DNA of 52,517 nt from Firmicutes bacterium UBA4845 (GTDB lineage Bacteria > Bacillota > Clostridia > Tissierellales > Sedimentibacteraceae): NCBI GenBank assembly GCA_002399975.1, contig DHER01000072.1, positions 22,198 to 74,714 on the forward strand, in the 5' to 3' direction. Made by a program: the position numbers and the translations under genes. This document shows positions 1 through 7,612 of the stretch, in pieces (position 1 is the first letter of the stretch; each line of letters begins with the position of its first letter). Under the pieces are notes generated by a model, which was not told where the DNA came from, did no database searches, and saw nothing but the letters and a program-made list of their open reading frames with translations.

Positions 1-64
1 TTTTTATTGATAATTTACAGCTTATGAATTATAATAACATTAAAAAGAACAAGGAGTTGGATAT

Positions 65-637
65 ATGAGTGATTTAGCTTTTAATAATGATAATAGGGAT
101 TATGAAGTATTAAACGGTGAAATAATTTATATGACCCCAAGACCTGTTCCAAACCATAATACAGTGATAGTCAATCTTTCGATTATATTTGGAAATTATT
201 TAAGAGGGAAAAAGTGCAGGGTGTTTGCTGATGGTGTGGATGTGTACTTAGATGAAAAAAATAATGTTATCCCTGATTTAATGATTGCCTGCAACCGCGA
301 TATAATTAAAAGTAACGGTATTTATGGAGCTCCGGATTTAATAGTTGAGGTTTTGTCTCCAAGTACTGCAACAAATGATAAAGGATATAAAAAAGATTTA
401 TACGAAAAGTTTTGCGTTAAGGAATATTGGATTATTGATATTTTAAGCAAGTCTATAGATGTATATTTATTGAAGGATGGAAAATACGTCTTAGATTTGG
501 TCTATTCAATTTACCCGGATTATATATTGGAGAAAATGGCGGATGATGATAAGCAAAAGGTACAAACTAAATTTAAAACAAGCTTGTTTGATGACTTGAT
601 AATAGATTTAGAAGATGTGTTTTATGATATAGATTAA
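65..637 (+). CDS. Uma2 family (DUF820) endonuclease-like protein
   Basis: The 190-residue protein has the Uma2/DUF820 layout, a PD-(D/E)XK nuclease-like fold that is often multicopy in bacteria and whose cellular role is mostly unknown. Visible marks are the N-terminal YEVLNGEIIYMTPRP stretch, IPDLMIAC (acidic residue) near residue 75, and PDLIVEVLSPST near residue 95 followed by KKDLYEKFCVKEYWIID, the usual family core. The length is normal for the family. An AAGGAG ribosome binding site lies about 9 bases before the ATG. It is alone on the plus strand and ends at a strong hairpin terminator. The family call is firm; the biological role is not known. Confidence 0.85.
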   Translation: MSDLAFNNDNRDYEVLNGEIIYMTPRPVPNHNTVIVNLSIIFGNYLRGKKCRVFADGVDVYLDEKNNVIPDLMIACNRDIIKSNGIYGAPDLIVEVLSPSTATNDKGYKKDLYEKFCVKEYWIIDILSKSIDVYLLKDGKYVLDLVYSIYPDYILEKMADDDKQKVQTKFKTSLFDDLIIDLEDVFYDID

Positions 638-653
638 TTTAACCGCAATTACA

Positions 654-693
654 AACAAAGCCTGTATTTGTTTCAACAACAGGCTTTGTTTTA
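654..693 (+). terminator. Rho-independent terminator of the Uma2 gene
   Basis: A perfect 12-bp stem (AACAAAGCCTGT at 654-665 with ACAGGCTTTGTT at 679-690) is followed by T residues, 16 bases after the Uma2 stop codon. Confidence 0.85.
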
Positions 694-837
694 TGTATAG
701 ATGGAAATATAGTAAGCTGATATATTCAATACATATTGTACAATATATATTGCCATAGTTATGCCGATTATGTAATTCATTAAATTTGGTATGGCATAGC
801 GACCAAATTTTCTTTCAAGTTTATTTAACCATTTCAT
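691..837 (-). pseudogene. Deletion remnant of a second copy of the rhomboid-like membrane gene
   Basis: Read on the minus strand, this 48-codon frame starts MKWLNKLERKFGRYAIPNLM and is nearly identical to the first 42 residues of the intact gene at 2419-3084. It then jumps to sequence that in the intact copy lies just beyond the stop codon (tgtatagatggaaatata at about 694-711, matched at about 2381-2398). The upstream flank is also duplicated. It is therefore a duplicated gene that lost most of its interior by deletion. The residual frame is open with an ATG, but nothing suggests a function. Confidence 0.75.
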
Positions 838-892
838 ATAATTTTCCTTCCATATTTATTTATATTCATACATAGTCTTTTTTCTAATATAT
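694..892. repeat. Partial direct copy of the 2381-3140 segment
   Basis: The segment runs from tgtatagatggaaatata through the 5' end of the remnant gene and its upstream flank (ccttccatatttatttata, ttttttctaatata). It matches both ends of 2381-3140 in the same orientation, with the middle (roughly 2399-2958) missing. The AAA ATPase gene lies between the two copies. Confidence 0.7.
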
Positions 893-905
893 ACTTAATG
901 CATTA

Positions 906-2129
906 TCACAGCCATGTTACAGGAATGCTTATATTTTTTTCATTAATACGAATACCCTTATCATACATACACACTATGCATCCTGTTCCGGCATTCATGC
1001 CATTTATTTTGTCAAGCACCGAAAAGTTCTCAATATGCTCTTTGCCTGGGTTGGAGGTCTTTTTAATTTCAACCGGGTATAATGTGCCGTTTTCTTCTAT
1101 TAATACATCAATTTCTTTAGCGTCCTTATCCCTGTAGTAATAAACCGGCGGTTCTAATATTCCTGCACTATAATAGCTCTTAAGTATTTCAGATATAACA
1201 AATGTTTCAAAAAATGCTCCGGACATTGCTCCGGCTTCTATCACTTCGGGAGAATTCCACCTGGTGAGATATGCAGCAAGACCTGTATCCAGAAAATATA
1301 TTTTAGGTGTCTTTACAGATCTTTTCATAATGTTATTATAATATGGCTTTAGCAAATAGACTATATTTGATGAAATTAAAACAGAAAGCCATCTGTCAGC
1401 AGTAGGTACACTTATGCCAATCTCATTGGCAACAGCTGTCATGTTAAGCATCTGCGAAGTCCTAGCCGCAATTGCAGTCATAAATCTGATGAATTTCAAT
1501 TCATCACCAACATTTGTAAGCTCTCTTACATCACGCTCAATATATGTTTTTACATATGAACCATAAAACAACTGCCAATCAAGTTCGTTGGCGTACATGG
1601 CAGGCATAGAGCCTTTAAAAATAATTTCCCATATTTCCTTATAATCTAACTCTATTGCTAAAAGACTTCTTTTATTTATAAAATCCTCAGATGGTATAAA
1701 AGCTTCGTTAAAATCATCTTCCATAATTTCACGGAGTGACAGCCCTAATAAATTGATTATTGCTATTCTTCCGGCAAGGCTTTCGCTGACATTTTTCATC
1801 ATTTTAAATTGCTGTGAACCAGTAAGGTAGAATTGACCTCTTTTCCCACTTTCATCGGAAATCATTTTAATATATCTGAATAATTCAGGGGCATACTGTA
1901 TTTCGTCCACCATTACAGGCGGAGGTGTTGTTTTAAAAAAACTTCCTGATTCTTCATTAGCACTTTGAAGCAAGATGGGGTCGTCTAATGTCACATATGA
2001 AATATCCTTCGTAACGTGTTTCAACACAGTTGTTTTGCCAACCTGTCTTGCTCCTGTTACAAGAACAGCCGGAAACATTTTGGCCCCCTTAATTATAGTA
2101 CTTTCAACATTACGTTTTATATATTTCAT
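906..2129 (-). CDS. AAA-family ATPase with DUF4143 C-terminal domain
   Basis: The 407-residue protein has a P-loop ATPase domain followed by DUF4143. Walker A is GARQVGKTT near residue 26, Walker B is PVMVDEIQY near residue 72, and the sensor-like LTGSQQF follows. The C-terminal half (YIERDVRELTNVGDELKF, then a winged-helix stretch and YFLDTGLAAYLTRW) is the DUF4143 signature. Proteins of this family are common, often multicopy, and of undefined role. The gene stands alone between the Uma2 gene and the rhomboid-like gene and sits between two direct copies of a duplicated segment. The family assignment is secure and the function is not. Confidence 0.88.
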   Translation of the reverse strand: MKYIKRNVESTIIKGAKMFPAVLVTGARQVGKTTVLKHVTKDISYVTLDDPILLQSANEESGSFFKTTPPPVMVDEIQYAPELFRYIKMISDESGKRGQFYLTGSQQFKMMKNVSESLAGRIAIINLLGLSLREIMEDDFNEAFIPSEDFINKRSLLAIELDYKEIWEIIFKGSMPAMYANELDWQLFYGSYVKTYIERDVRELTNVGDELKFIRFMTAIAARTSQMLNMTAVANEIGISVPTADRWLSVLISSNIVYLLKPYYNNIMKRSVKTPKIYFLDTGLAAYLTRWNSPEVIEAGAMSGAFFETFVISEILKSYYSAGILEPPVYYYRDKDAKEIDVLIEENGTLYPVEIKKTSNPGKEHIENFSVLDKINGMNAGTGCIVCMYDKGIRINEKNISIPVTWL

Positions 2130-2418
2130 TACAACCTCCGACTAATTTAATATTTAATATTATTATAGCCAAAATATAAAAAAATATCAAGTCTAAAATG
2201 AAATGATTTATGCGGAAGGGATTCTAAATTTGTTTAATTTTTTAAACCTGTGATATAATACTTGATAATGTAAGCACTCAATGGCATTTACGCAATATGG
2301 CTTTTCTCAAAAAATTTTGACTCAGTATTAATTTTTTAAATTTAATATATTCCATTTACACAGATTGTTTTACACTCCCTGTATAGATGGAAATATAAGC
2401 GTTAGCTAAAAACCAGTT

Positions 2419-3084
2419 CTATTTCCATCCATCTTTATATTTTCGCATTTCTCTTTTAAAATTTCTTCTTGTTGCACCGTATTTTCTTTGATATTTTATA
2501 TAATTAATTAAATCCTCTCCAAAGAAAATAAAGAAGTTGATTAATGATGCTGTAACAGCAATTCTGGTACTCATAGTCCCAAAAATCAGGCTTAAAATGA
2601 AATATACCCAATCCAGATATGCAATCCATTTAACCTTAACAGGAAGTATAAAGAATAATAGTATTTCTACATCAGGAAACAAATAAGCAAATGCAAGGAA
2701 TAATGATAAATTCAAATAAACACTTGTTCCTGACCCTGTTAAAAATGCTGCAATGATCGTACCTATCATACCAAAAAGGTAGTAAATATTAAACTTAAAT
2801 GTTCCCCACTCGTTTTCAAGGGTGGTACCCATTAGGTAATAAAAATATATAACAAATGCAATGGTAATAATTGACGAAGCAGGCGGTATAAAAATAAAGG
2901 TTATTATTCTCCAAACCTGTCCCTTCATAATTAAATCGGGTATAAAAGCTAGGTACCGGTAAGCTGATATATTTAATACATATTGTACTATATACACTGC
3001 CATAGTTATACCAACTATGTAATTCATTAAATTAGGAATAGCATAGCGACCAAATTTTCTTTCAAGTTTATTTAACCATTTCAT
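2419..3084 (-). CDS. Rhomboid-like integral membrane protein, probably non-proteolytic
   Basis: The 221-residue protein has about five or six hydrophobic segments and a basic C-terminal tail (YGATRRNFKREMRKYKDGWK). The GQVWRIITFIFIPP stretch near residue 55 and the YLMGTTLENEWGTFKFNIYYLFGMIGT stretch resemble the L1 loop region and core of rhomboid-fold proteins. The catalytic GxSG serine motif is not visible (GSGTSVYLNLSLFLAF stands there), so proteolysis is unlikely. A deletion copy of the gene lies 1.5 kb away at 691-837. The membrane location is clear from the sequence, and the rhomboid relationship rests on motif likeness. Confidence 0.65.
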   Translation of the reverse strand: MKWLNKLERKFGRYAIPNLMNYIVGITMAVYIVQYVLNISAYRYLAFIPDLIMKGQVWRIITFIFIPPASSIITIAFVIYFYYLMGTTLENEWGTFKFNIYYLFGMIGTIIAAFLTGSGTSVYLNLSLFLAFAYLFPDVEILLFFILPVKVKWIAYLDWVYFILSLIFGTMSTRIAVTASLINFFIFFGEDLINYIKYQRKYGATRRNFKREMRKYKDGWK

Positions 3085-3265
3085 ATAATTTTCCTTCCAT
3101 ATTTATCTTCCATATTTATTTAGATTTATACATATAGTTATTTTTCTAATATACCCTTAATTCTCAACGTAAATCCAATTCATCTTTTTTGCATCATGTA
3201 TTTACTGTCAATCATTTAATGCTTATTTGTTTCTTTAAACAACTTTATAATTGCCTCTGATATAC

Positions 3266-4432
3266 TCATTTTTCTACCATTATAATGTTTGGAATCCATC
3301 TACCCACATCATATTTAATTGCAGGAATTGTTACCGGATGATCGTTATAGTACATTATTGAACTGGCACCACCATCTAAATTACATGCCTGAACAGCACC
3401 ATATTTTTCCAGGATATCCGCACATTTCCCTACTGTTATACCAATACTGTGGTTTAATTGTCTTCCATCAATAACCAACATTAATACTTCCTGATTTGCT
3501 TTTTGGGCTATAACAGTCCTCGGTTGAATACCCCATCCTGCAGATCCATCAACTTGCTTTACTCCATCAATTATCAAAGCCGGCATAAATTCTACTCCGT
3601 CTCTTATTTCAACATCTCCGGTATTTCTTCTTACGAACATCCAGTTGTCATAATCAAATCCAATTGTAAACCAGTTTCCGCCTACGAATGGGTTTATTAT
3701 TTTTCCTTGTTCAATTATTCCTCCAATAGGCTGTCCCCCGTCTCCGTTTCCGCCATAATCTACAAAACCGCTGGCATTAATCGAAAGTACGGCATTGTTG
3801 TATTCAGACAATTCATCTATTTGACTGCCAGGGGCTTTTATATTTTCTTTAAGGCCTTCTGCCATTCCAACTCTTACTTTACTTGCATCTTTAGCAATAG
3901 CCAGTCTGCCGCTATATCCTTCACCTTTGACTTCCAGTATAAGAATTTTGTTTACAGCATCTATGGCTACCACATTGTCCCCCTGATTTGTAATTATTCC
4001 GGTCTTTGCATTTCCTACCTTGCTTTGATCAATAACTATATTCTCATACCCGTCTTTTAATGTATCCGGATTATTTTCTACGTATTTTTCAAAACTTTCC
4101 ATATTTATTTCATCAAATTCAGCTGCAAACCATTCTTTCCCATTTAAATGAAACAGGTTTTTAACTTTTGTTATTAAGGAATTTCCATTTCCCTTTTTAA
4201 TGTCTGTATTATCTCTTTGACCTATTGCTTTATCAATAACAGACTTGGGGATAAATTTAGTAGCAAGCCATTGATGTGACATGGTTGACATAGCTGTTTC
4301 AATATACAGATTTCTATATTTAGATATAAACGGAAAATTGGAGTGTATTGCAATTAAATACAAAAAAACAATTGTTAACAAAAACACAGATATAAATCGT
4401 TTTATATCTTTCCCTGTACTTTTTTTTCTCAT
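3266..4432 (-). CDS. Phosphodiester glycosidase (NAGPA) family exported protein
   Basis: The 388-residue protein has one N-terminal membrane anchor (residues about 12-30, FISVFLLTIVFLYLIAI) and a C-terminal phosphodiester glycosidase domain (Pfam NAGPA, DUF2233-type). Domain marks are VMLVIDGRQLNHSIGITVGK near residue 318 and the C-terminal CNLDGGASSIMYY, the family's glycine/serine signature. Relatives act on glycans or glycosyl phosphodiesters at the cell surface, and in Bacilli are annotated as exopolysaccharide biosynthesis proteins. The gene is single, ending 180 bases upstream of the rhomboid-like gene. The substrate cannot be deduced. Confidence 0.82.
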   Translation of the reverse strand: MRKKSTGKDIKRFISVFLLTIVFLYLIAIHSNFPFISKYRNLYIETAMSTMSHQWLATKFIPKSVIDKAIGQRDNTDIKKGNGNSLITKVKNLFHLNGKEWFAAEFDEINMESFEKYVENNPDTLKDGYENIVIDQSKVGNAKTGIITNQGDNVVAIDAVNKILILEVKGEGYSGRLAIAKDASKVRVGMAEGLKENIKAPGSQIDELSEYNNAVLSINASGFVDYGGNGDGGQPIGGIIEQGKIINPFVGGNWFTIGFDYDNWMFVRRNTGDVEIRDGVEFMPALIIDGVKQVDGSAGWGIQPRTVIAQKANQEVLMLVIDGRQLNHSIGITVGKCADILEKYGAVQACNLDGGASSIMYYNDHPVTIPAIKYDVGRWIPNIIMVEK

Positions 4433-4947
4433 ATTTTATTAATAGTTGTTATTACTATTAACTTTCACCTTCATTTTGTTCTGAGTTCTGGACATTTTAT
4501 ATCAAATTGAACTTAAACTTTCCTTAAAGCTATTATGGCTGTGATATTTTTTTCTAAATATGAAAATACTGAGTCGATTTTTATTAGATTCAGGGAAACT
4601 TTGTCATAATTTCGTTATTTCCCCATCAATATTTGCATTTCCAAAAATCACATTGTAATCATGTCATTAATTATACATTGGACGGCAGTGTTTTTCAACT
4701 ATTTTCCTTAGGAGCATTTTAATAAATTCCTAATTTAAATGTAAAAGCATTCAATTTATACTAATCATATCGGAAAGTAAGCAGCATGAAAAGTTTAAAG
4801 CATATAAAAAGGACAGAAGTTGGTTTTATAGGATTTTTTATTATATATACCTACTGTATAACCAATTTACTGTCCATAACGTTGTATTTTTTTGAAATAA
4901 TTATGTTTTTTCTTTTTAATAAACTTAAAAATAGAAATGAAAAAAAT
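4433..4947. other. AT-rich intergenic stretch without a supported gene
   Basis: 515 bases lie between the glycosidase gene and the end of the second corrinoid gene. A plus-strand frame at 4786-4971 is hydrophobic, has no good ribosome binding site and runs into the 3' end of the corrinoid gene, so it is not called. The one notable item is about 40 bases near 4598-4638 that are imperfectly repeated at 17677-17717 on the far side of the methanol cluster. Confidence 0.6.
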
Positions 4948-5619
4948 TTATGCAGTAGAAACTTCATTTAATTTGCAATTTTGGGCAATTAGTTTATCCG
5001 CAATCTTAACTGCGTCAAAAAGGTCACCTCCGTAAGCATCAGCACCTATTTCAATAGAATATTTTTTCGTTACCGGTCCTCCGCCTACCATTACCTTTAC
5101 TTTTTCTCTAAGCCCTGCCTCCTGTAATTTTTTCAGAACTTCCCCCTGTTCATTCATTGTTGTTGTTAGAAGAGCAGACAAGCCCAAAATATTTGGTTTA
5201 TATTTGCCTACAGCATCTACAAAATCTGAAGCCGGTACGTCGATTCCCAGATCTATTATATAATATCCTTCGCTTTGCAATATCATGCTTACCATGTTTT
5301 TACCTATATCGTGTAAATCTCCGGCAACAGTACCGATAACAATTGTACCTTTATATATTTTATAATCCTGGTGGAACACAGGCTTCAATACATACAAACC
5401 GGCATGCATGGCTCTCGAGGACATAAGAACCGTAGGTATGAAAATTTCTCCGCTGCGAAACTTCACTCCAATGGCATTCATAGGCGAAATCAAGCCTTCT
5501 TCAAGAATAACTTCGGGTTTTATTCCATGAGATAAAGCCAGCGTAACCTTTTCCTTTACCCTTTGAGCTTTCCCTTCTATTAACCCGGATTGAATTTCTT
5601 TAATTATATTTTTATTCAT
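4948..5619 (-). CDS. mtaC2: Corrinoid (B12-binding) protein, MtaC-like, second copy
   Basis: The 223-residue protein is the methyl carrier of a corrinoid methyltransferase system. The N-terminal helical cap (B12-binding 2 domain, residues about 5-85) is followed by the Rossmann-like cobalamin domain carrying the lower-ligand motif DxHxxG (D101, H103, G106 in GTVAGDLHDIGKN) and the GLSALLTTTM and VMVGGGPVT stretches. I chose the ATG at 5619 because GGAGGGG lies 8 bases before it; a longer reading would overlap the AraC frame. It closely parallels the mtaC product at 15301. It lies 16 bases after the AraC half of the broken regulator, so originally it was probably co-transcribed with that regulator. 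The inserted element now separates it from the regulator's promoter. Confidence 0.9.
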   Translation of the reverse strand: MNKNIIKEIQSGLIEGKAQRVKEKVTLALSHGIKPEVILEEGLISPMNAIGVKFRSGEIFIPTVLMSSRAMHAGLYVLKPVFHQDYKIYKGTIVIGTVAGDLHDIGKNMVSMILQSEGYYIIDLGIDVPASDFVDAVGKYKPNILGLSALLTTTMNEQGEVLKKLQEAGLREKVKVMVGGGPVTKKYSIEIGADAYGGDLFDAVKIADKLIAQNCKLNEVSTA

Positions 5620-5635
5620 ATACTTGTATCCCCTC

Positions 5636-5998
5636 CTACACCATGTAGCTGTGTTTATACTCGCTTGGCGACATACCTTCTTTTTTACGAAATACCTTTG
5701 AAAAATAACTTGAATCATTATAACCCAATATTTGAGAAATATATTCAATCGTATAATCAGGATTATTATGCAACATCCTTTTTGCCTCTTCCAACTTTAC
5801 TTTTGCAATATAATCGGATATTGTAATTCCTTGATTCTCCCTAAAAATCCTGCTGGCGTAGCTTGGGCTGAGGTACACACTGCAGGCTATGTCGTTTAAT
5901 GTAGGAGATTTGTCAAAGTTTTTTCTTATATAATTTTTAATATCACAAACTACCATTCTGTTTTTAGTTTCTTTGCTGTCAAGAACAGCCTGGATATA
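5636..5998 (-). pseudogene. C-terminal AraC-type DNA-binding half of a PocR-AraC regulator, cut off by the mobile element
   Basis: The fragment encodes two helix-turn-helix motifs of the AraC family (TLNDIACSVYLSPSYASRIF and YTIEYISQILGYNDSSYFSK, then the FRKKEGMSPSEYK ending), with no sensor domain. The first ATG in frame is at 5956 and has no convincing ribosome binding site, but the frame stays open further upstream (QAVLDSKETKNR) to the element boundary at 5994-5999, where a stop appears. Placing this stretch directly after the PocR half (13746-14276) at the shared ATATAT gives one uninterrupted frame of about 292 codons. It is the 3' part of an insertionally disrupted gene. Confidence 0.85.
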
Positions 5999-5999
5999 T
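5994..5999. repeat. Left attachment-site core (ATATAT)
   Basis: The six bases ATATAT recur at 13756-13761. Joining the outer flanks across this core restores the regulator reading frame (ACA TAT ATC CAG on the minus strand). The AT-rich 6-base core resembles the coupling sequences used by Tn916-type integrases. Confidence 0.7.
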
Positions 6000-6007
6000 T
6001 ATATAGC

Positions 6008-6104
6008 ACTTTCCCTATCTCTGCATAGCTCGGCACAAGTAATACTCTGATTACCTTTTAGGAACTTAGACTTTCCCTATTACCCCATATCTCGGTATAG
6101 CTCT
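6008..6104. repeat. Direct repeats at the left end, candidate integrase arm sites
   Basis: ACTTTCCCTAT occurs at 6008-6018 and again at 6070-6080. ATCTCTGCATAGCTC (6017-6031) recurs as ATCTCGGTATAGCTC near 6089-6103, and CTCTCCCTAG follows at 6101-6110. Arrays of this kind next to an attachment core are where tyrosine integrases and excisionases bind. The binding role is inferred. Confidence 0.5.
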
Positions 6105-6146
6105 CCCTAGGTTTAGTATCACCATAGTATAACGTAGCATTAAATA

Positions 6147-6184
6147 AAAAGAGTCTTGACCATTTCGTTAGTCAGGACTCTTTT
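6147..6184 (-). terminator. Rho-independent terminator of the nuclease/DUF6508-like cargo pair
   Basis: The stem AAAAGAGTCTTGAC (6147-6160) pairs with GTCAGGACTCTTTT (6171-6184), with one mismatch. On the minus strand it is followed by a T run. It overlaps the last codons of the DUF6508-like gene. Confidence 0.75.
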
Positions 6185-6605
6185 CCATCGTCATGCCATC
6201 TATTTCTTTAAGTCGCTTTAGCCATTTAGTAATGGTCCCACTATCGAAGAACGTAAGCAATGCACCATCAGAAAATCTTTCGGAACGAACAGCACCCACA
6301 AGCAAGGCCATTATACATTTACCATCTAAAGCAGATACGTCTTTTTCTTGCGTGGATTCCATTCCCCATACAATATTGTTTTCTTCTAAAATGTCATTAT
6401 AGCGATTTAGTTCATATTCTGGGTGCTCATCCATGAAAGCATAAACATCATCGGTAAAATGTCGTACCATGTCTGAATATGATACATAGGGAATTTGCAT
6501 AGGATTTTCTAAAGTACCTTTGCTGTCTTTGTCAATTATCCATTTTCCTAATTTATCATTTTCAATATTGGGCAAATAGTCTGTCAACGATTTATAGACA
6601 CCCAT
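6168..6605 (-). CDS. DUF6508-like small protein, element cargo
   Basis: The 145-residue soluble protein has no signal peptide or membrane segment. The C-terminal block (ALLVGAVRSERFSDGALLTF, then SGTITKWLKRLKEID) matches my recollection of the DUF6508 family, whose function is unknown. The start at 6605 follows AAGGGGTG. The gene lies 15 bases after the nuclease-like gene and shares a terminator with it, so the two form a two-gene unit. The family call is tentative; the pairing is directly visible. Confidence 0.5.
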   Translation of the reverse strand: MGVYKSLTDYLPNIENDKLGKWIIDKDSKGTLENPMQIPYVSYSDMVRHFTDDVYAFMDEHPEYELNRYNDILEENNIVWGMESTQEKDVSALDGKCIMALLVGAVRSERFSDGALLTFFDSGTITKWLKRLKEIDGMTMEKSPD

Positions 6606-6620
6606 TAAACATCACCCCTT

Positions 6621-7175
6621 TCAGACAAATGAATTGCTGATTTCTTCAAAACGATTCTCTATAAGGTAGTAGCTCATATCACGTTCTTCCGCATATCCTC
6701 TGGTCTGATAAATCGTCTTGCTTGAATCAAACCCAAATCCAAACATTCTATCGTCCTTTGTTGGGTCTTTCTTCTGTTTAACTTCTGACATAAATAGAGC
6801 CATTTCCTTATTTGTGAAAGCAAGCATGATTGTGTCCCATACGGTGCTTTTGGCTCTTCCTTTTGATTTGTCATCAGGGTGCTTTGCATATATTCCCACT
6901 AGTATGTACCAATTTGCATTTTGTTGAATAGGGAACCGATTAAACCATAAATAATATGGATATGTTGCATTAGCTTTTTCACTGTAATATGTTCGTGACA
7001 TTTTAACTTGTATCGTATTGGACTTATTACATCCATTATCGTGACGATAGAGCAACAAGTCAATTCCTTTTTCTTGTGCTGAAGCTGGAATAAATATTGA
7101 AGCACCTTTTAATCTTTTTGATAGATAATCTGCAACTGCAAATTCTCCATACTGCATTGTAAATACAGGTTGCAT
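6621..7175 (-). CDS. PD-(D/E)XK-type nuclease-like protein, element cargo
   Basis: The 184-residue protein has a spaced acidic/lysine pattern like a PD-(D/E)XK nuclease core: E11 in YGEFAVADYLSKRL, D39 in EKGIDLLLYRHD and Q56-V-K58 in TIQVKMSRTYY. Such folds occur in restriction enzymes, resolvases and group I intron-type nucleases. The following YPYYLWFNRFP and WYILVGIYAKHP stretches fit core beta strands. An AAGGAG site lies 7 bases before the ATG at 7175. It is the first gene of a pair with the DUF6508-like gene and divergent from a ribbon-helix-helix regulator, a layout seen for defence or stability cargo. The activity is inferred from motif spacing only. Confidence 0.55.
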   Translation of the reverse strand: MQPVFTMQYGEFAVADYLSKRLKGASIFIPASAQEKGIDLLLYRHDNGCNKSNTIQVKMSRTYYSEKANATYPYYLWFNRFPIQQNANWYILVGIYAKHPDDKSKGRAKSTVWDTIMLAFTNKEMALFMSEVKQKKDPTKDDRMFGFGFDSSKTIYQTRGYAEERDMSYYLIENRFEEISNSFV

Positions 7176-7276
7176 CTGGTTTCTCCTTTACGAGTCTATG
7201 GATATATCAACAACTATAAAGTTTTCGACATTTCCATTTTACCAGACTTCAACTCAAAACTCAATGCATTTATGGA

Positions 7277-7306
7277 TTGAGTTTACACATCTTATTGTGT
7301 TATAGT
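7277..7306 (+). promoter_or_regulatory. Candidate promoter of the ribbon-helix-helix gene
   Basis: TTGAGT (7277-7282), an 18-bp spacer and TATAGT (7301-7306) with an extended TG element precede the plus-strand gene at 7366. Confidence 0.5.
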
Positions 7307-7365
7307 TTTAGGTTAGTGTTTCAACTTATAATGTACTCAAAATGTATGGAGGTTTTTGAGACATT

Positions 7366-7551
7366 ATGGATGATAAATTTATAATCACACCCAAGGAAGA
7401 TAAGGCAGTTACTATGACAATCCGCATAGATAGGACTTTGCAGGAAGAATACAATGAACTATCTGCAAAAACAAATCGCTCTCGAAATGAATTGATTAGC
7501 ATGGCTTTGCGATATGCTCTCGACAACATGATAATCAAAGACGAGGAGTAG
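7366..7551 (+). CDS. Ribbon-helix-helix (CopG/Arc-type) DNA-binding protein
   Basis: This 61-residue protein matches a ribbon-helix-helix fold: a beta strand AVTMTIRIDRTLQEEY, then helix A (ELSAKT), the NRSRNELI turn, and helix B (SMALRYALDNM). Such proteins serve as antitoxins or as repressors of plasmid and element genes. It is the only plus-strand gene of the element, divergent from the nuclease pair. GGAGG lies about 12 bases before the ATG. No toxin partner is adjacent on the same strand, so a regulatory role over the divergent genes is the more likely reading. Confidence 0.75.
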   Translation: MDDKFIITPKEDKAVTMTIRIDRTLQEEYNELSAKTNRSRNELISMALRYALDNMIIKDEE

Positions 7552-7570
7552 AATATGTGTAGTAATTAAG

Positions 7571-7612
7571 AGAGAGCCTTTGGATTTTGTCCTCTGGCTC
7601 TCTACTCATTTT
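7571..7612 (+). terminator. Hairpin terminator after the ribbon-helix-helix gene
   Basis: AGAGAGCC (7571-7578) pairs with GGCTCTCT (7596-7603), with further pairing inside the loop, followed by ACTCATTTT. It separates the plus-strand gene from the convergent integrase gene. Confidence 0.55.

Noticed and set aside
898..1137. Plus-strand frame opposite the AAA ATPase gene
   Set aside because: It is antisense to a well-supported gene with Walker motifs, with no ribosome binding site or recognisable content.
4786..4971. Plus-strand 61-codon hydrophobic frame
   Set aside because: It has no good ribosome binding site, runs into the 3' end of the well-supported corrinoid gene on the other strand, and has AT-driven composition.
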